Shown here in pieces: positions 14,737 to 22,243 of a stretch of 64,000 nt of DNA. The position numbers were made by a program, and so were the translations under genes. The notes beneath the pieces are model-generated. The model saw only the letters and a list, made by a program, of their open reading frames with translations, did no database searches and was not told the DNA's origin. Position 1 is the first letter of the stretch. Each line of letters begins with the position of its first letter. This DNA is from Halobacterium zhouii (GTDB taxonomy: Archaea; Halobacteriota; Halobacteria; Halobacteriales; Halobacteriaceae), in assembly GCF_021249405.1 (NCBI RefSeq), contig NZ_CP089595.1, forward strand, positions 57,105-121,104, written 5' to 3'.

Positions 14737-15786
14737 ATGAAAGACCCAAAGTCCAGAACCATCTTCGCTGGCGTCGACGGACGTACCGACACCGAACTCC
14801 CTGAGTGGTATCGGGAGCGTCGCGGAGGCGTAGAGTCCGTGACGTTCGCGGAGGCGATCCGAGACCTCCCCCAGGCCGTCGAGACCACCGTGGCGTACCA
14901 GAACCCATTCACCGACGAGTGGGTCGAGACGGAGCGCTTCAACGCGCTCGTCGAGCCGAGTCGAGCTCGTGAACAGGCGACCGCAGGGGAGGCTGAAATG
15001 GATTCTCTCTTCCATATCCCGACCGACTCGTACTCGATCATCAACCCGGTCGACGTGTACGGCCCGCTGGAAGAGATCCTTCGCGAGGAGACCATCGATG
15101 GGACGCCGCTGGGCGACGTGATGTTCGGGGAAATTCGGCGCTACCGAGGTGGGGGCGAAGTCCACATGGACATTATGTTCGATGGCCTCGAGGTGCGCCT
15201 CCCCGGCCGATCAGACCCGATCACGATGGGCGTCACGTCGGGCTACGACTTCTTCGGCGAGCACGCCGTCTACGTGGAGGGGTTCGCCCAGGACGGCTAC
15301 TGCTCGAACACGATGCGCTCGCTCACCGACAAGGAGGTCATCAAGCACGTCGGCGGCGTCCGGAACTTCCGGATCTGGTGGGAGGAGATCCTCGCACAGG
15401 TCGAACTCGTCGCCGACGACCTCTTCGAGTTCATTCGTGACGCTCAGGAGATCGACCTCGACTTCTCGGAACTCCCGTTCACCGTCACAGAGTTCTACAG
15501 CCTGCTGGGCTTCCCGGACTACCTGGCCGAGCGCGCTGCAGGCGATGCAGAAGCAAATGCGGCATCATCCTTCGAGATCGATGTGTGGACGCTACATTCC
15601 GGCGACACGTACGCGCTGACGCATTTCTTCCAGGGCAAGGAGGGAGCGTCCCTCGATCAGTACGTCGGCATCGTCAACGACATCCTGTTCAACCCCGAAG
15701 GCACCATCGAGCGCGTCAGTGACGACCTGCAAGAGAGGGTCGACCAGTTCGAGGAACGCGAGGATGCGCTCCGCGGGTGGTTCTAG
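14737..15786 (+). CDS. Large backbone protein, possibly DUF932-like
   Basis: The protein is 349 residues from ATG 14737; a GTG at 14728 would add three. Its layout recalls DUF932 phage/plasmid proteins. An early segment resembles the family entry region, with A-Y-Q-N-P-F-T-D-E-W-V-E-T-E-R-F. A central strand-rich domain carries H-M-D-I-M-F-D-G-L and S-G-Y-D-F-F-G-E-H-A-V-Y-V-E-G-F-A-Q. The tail is helical with F-E-E-R-E-D-A-L. I cannot confirm the assignment by eye. DUF932 proteins are often found near replication and antirestriction genes, and the gene sits in the backbone block under the inverted repeat plus hairpin control region. Confidence 0.6.
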   Translation: MKDPKSRTIFAGVDGRTDTELPEWYRERRGGVESVTFAEAIRDLPQAVETTVAYQNPFTDEWVETERFNALVEPSRAREQATAGEAEMDSLFHIPTDSYSIINPVDVYGPLEEILREETIDGTPLGDVMFGEIRRYRGGGEVHMDIMFDGLEVRLPGRSDPITMGVTSGYDFFGEHAVYVEGFAQDGYCSNTMRSLTDKEVIKHVGGVRNFRIWWEEILAQVELVADDLFEFIRDAQEIDLDFSELPFTVTEFYSLLGFPDYLAERAAGDAEANAASSFEIDVWTLHSGDTYALTHFFQGKEGASLDQYVGIVNDILFNPEGTIERVSDDLQERVDQFEEREDALRGWF

Positions 15787-15873
15787 GACGCGATGAGCTG
15801 ACCCTACAGCTTCTCGGTCTATCACATTACTCAACACGCTAACTCGAGAATATCCACCACATGAAATGAATCG

Positions 15874-17028
15874 TCACCCCGGTACTACTCTGTGATCCCC
15901 CGGGTGAGCGCAGACGCCAGCATCATTCAACGAGCGAGTGAGTCGGACCGAACTTCCGGTCAGGAGTGTTACAGCACTGACGAAGAAGAGTGCGCCGAGT
16001 GGCGATGACGGAGCTACAAACGACCAATAGAGTGGGCTGGCCGACACCCCCAGAATTGCGCTCGCGATGGCATACACAGCGGGACCACAGCAACAGCACG
16101 CGGTTGCACCAGTGGTCGCCACCGCCCCGCCACCACCGACCGTCGAGGAGAGTTCGATATCGCGTTGCCAGACCGTCGTCATGAGGGCCGTATTGACGCC
16201 GATGAGGACAGCGAGTAGCCCGATGACCAGCGCCGTTCCGATCGAGAGTCCACCGAAGAGTGGAATCGATGGAATGTAGAACTCGATGGCTGGCCAGATG
16301 ACAAGCGGATTCGCGAACGAAGCTGTCGTCACGAACGACTCCGTCGGCGCGTTCACGCCCTCGTCGGGATTGACTGTGAACAACCCGGCCGAAAACAGAA
16401 AGAAGACGGTGAACAGCGCAGCGACGATTCCGCCGACGCGTCGAGAGAACTGGTCGACCACGGCGGTGGAGAGGGCCGGGGAGACATCGCGCCAGAAGAT
16501 ATAGCCGATGACGAGCGGGACGACGGCGACGAGCAGATAGCCTAGCGGATGCGTGTATCCCGCCCTCGGCATGACGGCAGGGTAGAGCACCCAGAGGCCG
16601 AGCAGCGTTCCGAGCAGTGTATATCGCGGGCGCTCCGGCCAGCGGACAATCCCCACGACGAGACTCGCAATCAGGATGCTGACCCCGACGATGCCAGCGA
16701 GGATCGGGTACCACTCGAGGGCGGTCGGCGTCGTCCCGATCGGTTCGATCTGGATCTGTATCACTGCGGTCGAGCCGATCATTGCGACCACCGTCCCGAG
16801 GAGGAGACTTTTGATCGTTCGCCGCGGGGCACCCGCCCAGCGCGTCCGTCCGAAGTGGATGCTAATCCCGACGATACCCACACCGAGCAGTGTGATTCCC
16901 AGAAAGATCCAGTGTGGGGTTCCGGCGTGAGTGCTCCCACCGTGCGCTGCCGCGGTCGGGGCCATCGACAGGCTAGCGAGGGTGAGGAGGGTGGTCGCCA
17001 GCACACGCCGCGGAGTTAGACAGAGCAC
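15874..17028 (-). CDS. Polytopic membrane protein with Cys4 cluster, mercury operon
   Basis: The 384-residue protein has a cleaved-looking signal (residues 1-28) followed by A-H-G-G-S-T-H-A-G-T-P-H-W, a histidine-rich exported head. About nine membrane helices come next. Near residue 317 it has T-A-C-C-C-C-G-P-A-V-Y-A, four consecutive cysteines at the start of a helix, and it ends with a cysteine-histidine tail (V-C-A-H-P-G-D-H). It is the last gene of a five-gene minus-strand run that starts with an ArsR-type repressor facing merA, and it overlaps the previous gene by 13 bases. Transport or sensing of Hg(II) is inferred from the cysteine cluster and operon; the family is not one I can name. 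Confidence 0.65.
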   Translation of the reverse strand: MLCLTPRRVLATTLLTLASLSMAPTAAAHGGSTHAGTPHWIFLGITLLGVGIVGISIHFGRTRWAGAPRRTIKSLLLGTVVAMIGSTAVIQIQIEPIGTTPTALEWYPILAGIVGVSILIASLVVGIVRWPERPRYTLLGTLLGLWVLYPAVMPRAGYTHPLGYLLVAVVPLVIGYIFWRDVSPALSTAVVDQFSRRVGGIVAALFTVFFLFSAGLFTVNPDEGVNAPTESFVTTASFANPLVIWPAIEFYIPSIPLFGGLSIGTALVIGLLAVLIGVNTALMTTVWQRDIELSSTVGGGGAVATTGATACCCCGPAVYAIASAILGVSASPLYWSFVAPSSPLGALFFVSAVTLLTGSSVRLTRSLNDAGVCAHPGDHRVVPG

Positions 17029-17552
17029 TCTGTCACCCCGTTTGCGTTCTGCGTCGCTGCGTACACCAGTACGAGCGTGGCCCCGGTCAGAATCTCCACC
17101 TCGTATGTCGCCATAACGCCCTGGATGAAGCCACTCACGCCGAAGGCCGCGGGAAATACGCCGACGACGGACGCAGCGAGTATAGGGAGTAGCGGCGAAC
17201 AGCAGAGTAGCGGTGGCAAGACGCTGCCGACGAACCCTGTCGTGGTCGTCGCTGAACTGGCTGAGCCACCGAGGCGTATCGTGTACGCCGTGAACGACAC
17301 GATAACGGCTACCAACCCGGCCATGATGACGGAGAACGTCGCGAGCGTCGGCGTCAGCAATCTCAGCGACACCAGGCCGACCCGTCCCCCTGTGTACGTG
17401 GCAGGGAGCGTGAAGAGGTAGAGCGTGGCGAAGACCACGAACGTCGCCGCCCCGATGGCCCGGTATTTGCGCTGCGAGAAGACGATACTGGACGCCCTGC
17501 TCCAGGACTCGATTTGGTTTCGAAGGGTGTCGTCTATCTGGTGTTGACTCAC
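17016..17552 (-). CDS. Membrane protein with membrane-embedded Cys-Cys, mercury operon
   Basis: About 178 residues from a GTG at 17552, just inside the end of the upstream gene; a GTG at 17561 or an ATG at 17612 would lengthen it. Four to five helices are predicted. The third contains L-P-P-L-L-C-C-S-P-L-L-P-I-L, a vicinal cysteine pair flanked by prolines, and the C-terminus ends T-E-C-S-V. Vicinal cysteines in a membrane helix are how MerT and MerF take Hg(II) across the membrane, and the gene lies in the operon divergent from merA. No direct homology to MerT is visible, so its role as a mercury transporter component is an inference. Confidence 0.6.
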   Translation of the reverse strand: MSQHQIDDTLRNQIESWSRASSIVFSQRKYRAIGAATFVVFATLYLFTLPATYTGGRVGLVSLRLLTPTLATFSVIMAGLVAVIVSFTAYTIRLGGSASSATTTTGFVGSVLPPLLCCSPLLPILAASVVGVFPAAFGVSGFIQGVMATYEVEILTGATLVLVYAATQNANGVTECSV

Positions 17553-17553
17553 G

Positions 17554-19005
17554 TCATTCACCCGCGATTGGTTCCGGGGAGCGATTCCGGTTCTGTTCGA
17601 TGAACTCGACAATCCGTTCTCGGTCGAACGACTGGAGTTTCATGAGCTGACCCCAGGAGGCGACGGCGAGTGGCGCATCGTTCTCGCTGCGTTGCGTGAT
17701 AACGACGCTCTTTGGATAGTCCGTGGCGAGTTGCTGTAACTGCGAGAGGGTGCTGTCACTCACGTTCTTGTGCGTGATCCAGATGCCGCCGTGTTCCAGA
17801 TTGTGTACCACGCGTTCGTCAGGGAGCGCCTGGTCGTAGAACCCCCACTCCGCCGGTCTGGAATAGTGCCAGCCCGAGGTTGGCGGGTTCGAGTTGTACT
17901 CGGGATGGTTGGCACCCTGCTGGATATGCTCGGCAGGTTGAATCTCGATCGATTCCCCGGGTCGGTCACCGCCCGGATTTTCGGCTTGTGCGAACTGGAT
18001 GATTCGGTCTATCCTCGCGGCCGGCGCCGCGGTCTTCGCCTGGATCGTTCCCTCTGCATCGATGAGCCAGAAGATGTCCGGTCGGTCCTGTGGATTCCAG
18101 ACGCGGGTCGATTCTGCCGAGAGGTCCCCCCACACCCAGTTGTCTGCATCGACGAGTTCCGGTGCGTTCTGCTGGGCGAACTCGGAGACCGACGGGCCGT
18201 CGTAACCCGCGTTCCCGTCGGTCTTTAGCCCGAGGAAGGTCACGTCTTGTAACTTGTCCTTGTTCGCCTGGAGTGCTCGTGCGCCCTCTTTACACGACGG
18301 ACACCACGTGGCGAAGACCCAGAACATCACTTTCTGGCCCCGGTAGTCGGCCAGTTGTTTCTCCTCGCCGTCGACGGTGGTGAACGTGGCAGGGGCCGCG
18401 GTCGCCCCGGGACTCGTCCCCCCACGCTCCCGCGATACAGAACTGGCAGACGATCCGAGCAAGCTATCTGCAGCGACGCCGCCGAGTCCGGCGGTGGCGA
18501 TGGCCCCACCGGCGAGGAGTTTCCGCCGGCTAAGTCTAGTATTCGTTACAGCATCGATGGGACCCTGGTGGGCCAGCCGGTTCCCGAACGTGAGCGGGCC
18601 GACCGCCTCCTCGAGCCGGTCACGGGTCTCCCGGGACAATGCCTCGGCGTGAACGGCCAGCTGGTGGGTGAACAATGCGTTCTGGGTGTCGAAGTCCGCA
18701 CCACAGACGTGGCATGCCCCGTGTGCGTTCCACGTGTGGTCGTGGACGGCCGTCTCGCTCGCAAATCGCTGGTCGCAGACCGGACAGACGGTCCCGTCAC
18801 CGACCTTGGATTCGGCCCGCTTGCGGTCTTCCGCCGTGAGGTCGTCCTCATGGGCCTCCAACCAATGGGTATACAGCACCGCTCGGTCCTCGAATGAGGC
18901 CCCGCAGTGGTGGCAGACGCCGTGAACGTCCCACGCGTGGTCACGGGTACTGGTTTCTCTCGGGAAGCTCTCTCCGCAGACCGGACAGTTGTTCCTTCCC
19001 GTCAT
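17554..19005 (-). CDS. Fusion of four C2H2 zinc fingers, Tat-like anchor, thioredoxin and DUF3105
   Basis: Starting at ATG 19005 (four-base overlap with the upstream gene), this is 483 residues. Four C2H2 fingers occupy residues 7-28, 31-52, 74-95 and 98-119. A linker leads to S-R-R-K-L-L-A-G-G-A (159-168) and a hydrophobic stretch to about 184, resembling a Tat signal or anchor placed inside the chain. Then comes a thioredoxin fold with W-C-P-S-C (Cys235, Cys238). The C-terminal part is a DUF3105 domain with N-P-P-T-S-G-W-H-Y and H-N-L-E-H-G-G-I-W-I. The expected topology is fingers inside and redox domain outside. Its place in the mer-linked operon suggests thiol redox handling of mercury. 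Confidence 0.8.
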   Translation of the reverse strand: MTGRNNCPVCGESFPRETSTRDHAWDVHGVCHHCGASFEDRAVLYTHWLEAHEDDLTAEDRKRAESKVGDGTVCPVCDQRFASETAVHDHTWNAHGACHVCGADFDTQNALFTHQLAVHAEALSRETRDRLEEAVGPLTFGNRLAHQGPIDAVTNTRLSRRKLLAGGAIATAGLGGVAADSLLGSSASSVSRERGGTSPGATAAPATFTTVDGEEKQLADYRGQKVMFWVFATWCPSCKEGARALQANKDKLQDVTFLGLKTDGNAGYDGPSVSEFAQQNAPELVDADNWVWGDLSAESTRVWNPQDRPDIFWLIDAEGTIQAKTAAPAARIDRIIQFAQAENPGGDRPGESIEIQPAEHIQQGANHPEYNSNPPTSGWHYSRPAEWGFYDQALPDERVVHNLEHGGIWITHKNVSDSTLSQLQQLATDYPKSVVITQRSENDAPLAVASWGQLMKLQSFDRERIVEFIEQNRNRSPEPIAGE

Positions 19006-19247
19006 CCGTGGTATCCCCGTCGGCGAACAATGACTCCGATGACGAGCAGTGGCAACGCTGTCGCGAACACAGTCGCGAGGATGCCACCCAACCCACCGGA
19101 AGTACCCCTCGCAGCCGTCGCGCCAGCAGCTGTCCCGCCAGCGACGGCGGCACCACCGGCGAGGGTCGCAAGGCCGATACAACAGAGGCTTATCGCACCG
19201 GCGACTCCGAGGAGGCCCCAGGCGGAGCCGTCACCCGAGGGTGCCAT
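19002..19247 (-). CDS. Small MerF/MerT-like membrane protein
   Basis: The 81-residue protein has two predicted helices. The first contains I-S-L-C-C-I-G-L-A (Cys22-Cys23), a vicinal cysteine pair in the membrane as in bacterial MerT and MerF. The second ends V-I-V-R-R-R-G-Y, a cytoplasmic anchor. A glycine/alanine-rich loop joins them. It overlaps its neighbours on both sides (19231-19247 and 19002-19005), so it is part of a tightly packed operon downstream of the mercury repressor. It is a likely Hg(II) uptake component handing the ion to MerA; the cysteine count is lower than in MerF. Confidence 0.65.
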   Translation of the reverse strand: MAPSGDGSAWGLLGVAGAISLCCIGLATLAGGAAVAGGTAAGATAARGTSGGLGGILATVFATALPLLVIGVIVRRRGYHG

Positions 19248-19470
19248 GGCTCACCCCCTCTATCCGATGGTAGCTGATCGCCAGCAGTCCCGCGAGCATT
19301 CCACCGAGACCGACGGCGAGGAGATACGTCAGCCCGGTCGAGAGGCCGACTGCAGCCGCGATGCCACCGAGTATCACTGCTCCGCCGAGTAACTCGATGG
19401 CGAGACAACAGACAACGGCGCCTCCGACCCCCGCGTACGGCAGCCACGACCATTTACTCGTCATGGTCAT
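19231..19470 (-). CDS. Small MerF/MerT-like membrane protein, first in operon after repressor
   Basis: The 79-residue protein begins M-T-M-T-S-K-W-S-W; the second methionine (19464) is an equally good start. Helix one has A-V-V-C-C-L-A-I-E-L-L (Cys21-Cys22) and helix two is glycine-rich (Y-L-L-A-V-G-L-G-G-M-L-A-G-L-L-A). The vicinal cysteines sit at the same depth as in the 81-residue protein that follows, so the two are probably paralogues forming a pair. It overlaps the repressor gene by 11-17 bases. A role in Hg(II) entry is inferred from the motif and context. Confidence 0.65.
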   Translation of the reverse strand: MTMTSKWSWLPYAGVGGAVVCCLAIELLGGAVILGGIAAAVGLSTGLTYLLAVGLGGMLAGLLAISYHRIEGVSHGTLG

Positions 19471-19819
19471 CTGAATCGGTAACGATCTCGCAACCGATGA
19501 CGCTCTCGATGTTCTGGCGGATGCAGTCGTCGGCGAGCGAGAGCATTTCGACGGCCTCTGGGCGACTGACTTCGTAGTACTTCTTCCGGCCGTCCTTCTC
19601 GGCGTCGACGAGTTGGCAATTCTTGAGACACTGAAGGTGGTGTGAGACCAGATTCGTCTTTAGATCCGTTTGATCACAGATCTCAGTCACGTTCAACGGC
19701 TCGTCGCTCTCGATCAGCTTCTGGAAAATCCGTAATCGAGTTGGGTCGCTCAACGCTCCGAAGATATTTGCCCGTGCGTCGTTCACGTCTGCATTCGATT
19801 GGAGGAGCTGAACACTCAT
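19454..19819 (-). CDS. ArsR-type repressor of the mercury genes
   Basis: From ATG 19819 the winged-helix protein has 121 residues; the longer frame reads through the promoter and is rejected. The core is I-F-G-A-L-S-D-P-T-R-L-R-I-F-Q-K-L, then T-E-I-C-D-Q-T-D-L, and the recognition helix N-L-V-S-H-H-L-Q-C-L-K-N-C. Five cysteines (in I-C-D, H-L-Q-C-L-K-N-C, D-D-C-I-R and I-G-C-E) could form a Hg(II) site. It faces merA across 118 bases, so it is the natural mer regulator. ArsR-family mercury repressors are known in archaea and Streptomyces. A TATA-like CCTATATGG (minus strand, 19842-19850) implies a leaderless message. Confidence 0.85.
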   Translation of the reverse strand: MSVQLLQSNADVNDARANIFGALSDPTRLRIFQKLIESDEPLNVTEICDQTDLKTNLVSHHLQCLKNCQLVDAEKDGRKKYYEVSRPEAVEMLSLADDCIRQNIESVIGCEIVTDSDDHDE

Positions 19820-19840
19820 TACAATACTCACTGGACTATT

Positions 19841-19937
19841 GCCATATAGGCTTTTGGAGTTATACTGCATTAAGGGAGGGCCTCTTCTACGATCCTCCGC
19901 AATCCCTATATAACGTAATACTCTAACGAGCATTAGA
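19841..19937. promoter_or_regulatory. Divergent promoter between mercury repressor and merA
   Basis: A TATATAA box at 19907-19913 is 25 bases before the merA ATG, indicating a leaderless transcript. A minus-strand TATA lies at 19842-19850. TCTAA (19922-19926) and TTAGA (19933-19937) form an inverted repeat ending at the merA start codon, a candidate repressor site. Confidence 0.6.
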
Positions 19938-21449
19938 ATGGATGGAACAGGCGAATATGATCTCGTGATTCTCGGTGGCGGCGCAGCAGCGTTCGCCGCT
20001 ATCACCGAAGCGAGTAGTCGTGGGCTTTCAACGGCGATGGTCAATACTGGACTGCCTATTGGCGGAACCTGTGTCAACGTCGGCTGTGTCCCCAGCAAGC
20101 ATCTACTGGCCGTCGGCGAGAGCGCCTTCGCTTCTCGGGACAACCCGTTCGACGCCGTCCAGTACAGCAAAGACGAGCCGACCGTCGACTGGGGAGCCGC
20201 GCTGGACGGCACCGACAACCTTGTCGAGCAATTCCGGCAGACGAACTACGTTGACGTCGCCGAGCATTACGATACAGACATCTACGAGGGATACGGCAAG
20301 CTGGTCGATGATACAACCATCGAGGTAGTCGACGGTGCGGACGAGGGTGCGCGCATCACCGGGGAGAAAGCGCTCGTTGCCACCGGGAGCGCACCGTGGG
20401 CGCCACCCATCGACGGCCTCGACGATGTCGACTACTACACGAGCGAGACCATCCTCGACGAGCGTGATCTCCCCGAGAGCATCGTCATCATCGGTGGCGG
20501 ATATATCGCGCTCGAATGGGGCCAGATCCTTCACCGCGTCGGCGTCGACGTGACCATCCTCCAGCGCTCCGAGCGCGTGCTCTCGGCCATGGAGGGGCAG
20601 CTCGGCCGTGAGATGCAGCGGGCATTCGAGGAAGAAGGGATCAACGTCGTGACCGATAATGACGTCCGGCAGGTTCACTCGCCAGTCGCAGACGGCGGCG
20701 CTGAGGCCGTCCAAGAGAGGATCGCTGTTGAAACCGAAGTCGACGGTGACGAACATACCTTTAGAGCGGAGGGCCTGTTCGTCGCGACCGGCGTCCAGCC
20801 CAACAGCGAAAACATCGGGCTGGAAGCGGTCGGGGTTGAGACCGACGCTGACGGAACAATCCGCGTCGACGAGTACTTCCAGACGACCAACCCGGATATC
20901 TATGCCGCGGGCGACGTCATCGGCGAACCCGAACTGGAGACCGTCGCCGCCAAAGAAGGCAACCACGGCGTCAAGAATGCCTTCGGCAGCGTGGAGCGAA
21001 GCTCCGCGGGCCATTCGAGCGGGCAGAGCCCGCGAGAAGACGACGAAGGCGTCACCATCGACTACGATGCAGTTCCGGCGGTCGTGTTCACGAGCCCTGA
21101 GGTCGCTTCAGTGGGGATCACCGAACTGGAGTACATGGACGAGCACGGGACGTGTTCGTGTCGCACCGTCCAGATGGAGGACATCCCGCGGGCGAAGGCC
21201 GTCGAGAACACTGACGGGCTCGTCCAAATCGTCAAACACCACGAAACCGACGAGATCGTCGGCGTCCACATGGTCGCTCCCCGCGCCGCAGACATGATCA
21301 TGGAGGCGACGCTCGCCGTGAAATTCGGGCTCACCGTCGACGACATCATCGACACCATTCACCCGTTCCCGACGTTCAGCGAAGCGTTCAAACACGCTTG
21401 CCAGGCGTTCCGACGGGATACCTCGACGATGAGCTGCTGTGTGGAGTAA
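19938..21449 (+). CDS. merA: Mercury(II) reductase
   Basis: The 503-residue flavoprotein disulfide reductase has an FAD motif I-L-G-G-G-A-A-A-F (residues 11-19), the redox pair G-G-T-C-V-N-V-G-C-V-P-S-K (Cys45, Cys50), a second Rossmann motif I-I-G-G-G-Y-I-A-L and a dimer-interface domain ending S-C-C-V-E (Cys500, Cys501). That C-terminal pair is diagnostic of MerA and absent from lipoamide dehydrogenases. There is no N-terminal HMA domain. It reduces Hg(II) to volatile Hg(0) with NAD(P)H. An extra polar loop of about 20 residues at nucleotides 20988-21047 consists of three hairpin-forming repeats and looks like an in-frame insertion. MerB follows at 21635. Confidence 0.95.
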   Translation: MDGTGEYDLVILGGGAAAFAAITEASSRGLSTAMVNTGLPIGGTCVNVGCVPSKHLLAVGESAFASRDNPFDAVQYSKDEPTVDWGAALDGTDNLVEQFRQTNYVDVAEHYDTDIYEGYGKLVDDTTIEVVDGADEGARITGEKALVATGSAPWAPPIDGLDDVDYYTSETILDERDLPESIVIIGGGYIALEWGQILHRVGVDVTILQRSERVLSAMEGQLGREMQRAFEEEGINVVTDNDVRQVHSPVADGGAEAVQERIAVETEVDGDEHTFRAEGLFVATGVQPNSENIGLEAVGVETDADGTIRVDEYFQTTNPDIYAAGDVIGEPELETVAAKEGNHGVKNAFGSVERSSAGHSSGQSPREDDEGVTIDYDAVPAVVFTSPEVASVGITELEYMDEHGTCSCRTVQMEDIPRAKAVENTDGLVQIVKHHETDEIVGVHMVAPRAADMIMEATLAVKFGLTVDDIIDTIHPFPTFSEAFKHACQAFRRDTSTMSCCVE

Positions 21450-21486
21450 CTGGGCTCTATCGAAACCCTCAGATATTGGTAGTTTT

Positions 21487-21619
21487 GGGCTAGCGTTTTG
21501 TCTATCCTGGAAGTCAGTGCAGAGGAGAAATCAGTAGTCCTACTCGGTTTTGCAGGGATTTGGAGCCTCCTATGAAGTCCCCCAGCTAGCTGGGAGCAAG
21601 CAACACCGCTCGCTAGCCC
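21487..21619. repeat. Possible mobile-element remnant between merA and merB
   Basis: GGGCTAGCG (21487-21495) and CGCTAGCCC (21611-21619) are perfect inverted copies 115 bases apart. Inside lies the 14-bp palindrome CCCAGCTAGCTGGG (21581-21594). The stretch has no ORF and could be a MITE relic or a structured spacer; no target duplication was identified. Confidence 0.35.
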
Positions 21620-21634
21620 ATCTCTTACCTTGCA

Positions 21635-22243
21635 ATGGGAACTGAACCCCAGACCGACGACCGTATCGACCTGCCGCCCGACTTCGCGGATCACCTCGCG
21701 GCGGTGGGCAATTTCGAGACGCCTCCGGAAACGATGGACGACTACTGGGCCAGGTTCGCCGAGCAGCTTGCGGCGAGCGACCAGACCATCGAGCCGGAAG
21801 ATCTGTACACGGAGAACCCGACCCGTCACGAAGTCCGCGTAAACGACCATATCCGGTACTCGCCGTGCATCTTAGATGCGCTCGGGGCCGCGGTGATGGA
21901 GGACCAGGACCCGGTGACCGTCCGCTCGGTTGACCCTGTGACCGGGACGCCGGTCACGTTCACCGTCGACGACGGGACCGTGGACGTCACCCCTGAAGAG
22001 GCCGTGATCACATTCGGGATCGCTGCGACCATCCCTGAACTCGAAGACAGCGATGAAACCATCTTCAGCTGGATGCTGCAAGCCGAGACGCCCAGTCTTA
22101 CGAACACGTTCTGCCAATACATCAACGCGTTCGAATCCGCAGACACCTACGAGCAGTGGGCCGCAGAAACTGACGGAGAAACCGTCCCGTTTCAACCAGC
22201 GGCAGTCGGGACGCTAGTACGGCGGTACGTGGTCCTCGACTAG
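21635..22243 (+). CDS. merB: Alkylmercury lyase (MerB-like)
   Basis: The 202-residue protein has the MerB catalytic triad pattern: Y-S-P-C-I-L-D-A-L with Cys78 and Asp81 (equivalent to Cys96 and Asp99) and N-T-F-C-Q-Y-I-N-A-F-E-S with Cys160 (equivalent to Cys159). The spacing between the two cysteines is 82 residues, longer than the 63 of classical MerB. The usual N-terminal helical part is present as Y-W-A-R-F-A-E-Q-L. It would cleave carbon-mercury bonds and pass Hg(II) to MerA, the neighbouring gene. It meets the HTH gene tail to tail with a four-base overlap. Confidence 0.75.
   Translation: MGTEPQTDDRIDLPPDFADHLAAVGNFETPPETMDDYWARFAEQLAASDQTIEPEDLYTENPTRHEVRVNDHIRYSPCILDALGAAVMEDQDPVTVRSVDPVTGTPVTFTVDDGTVDVTPEEAVITFGIAATIPELEDSDETIFSWMLQAETPSLTNTFCQYINAFESADTYEQWAAETDGETVPFQPAAVGTLVRRYVVLD

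Noticed and set aside
15923..16714. Alternative frame in the nine-helix membrane protein
   Set aside because: It is rich in arginine and cysteine without pattern, while the other frame gives a signal peptide and clear membrane helices.
20103..21014. Long minus-strand reading frame opposite merA
   Set aside because: It lies wholly within the strongly supported merA gene and has no domain. High-GC haloarchaeal genes routinely leave such open antisense frames. The same holds for 328-969, 24671-25564, 28204-29591, 48775-49719 and 54099-55094.
21487..21619. Intact insertion sequence between merA and merB
   Set aside because: No transposase frame fits in 133 bases and no target-site duplication was found, so at most it is a remnant.
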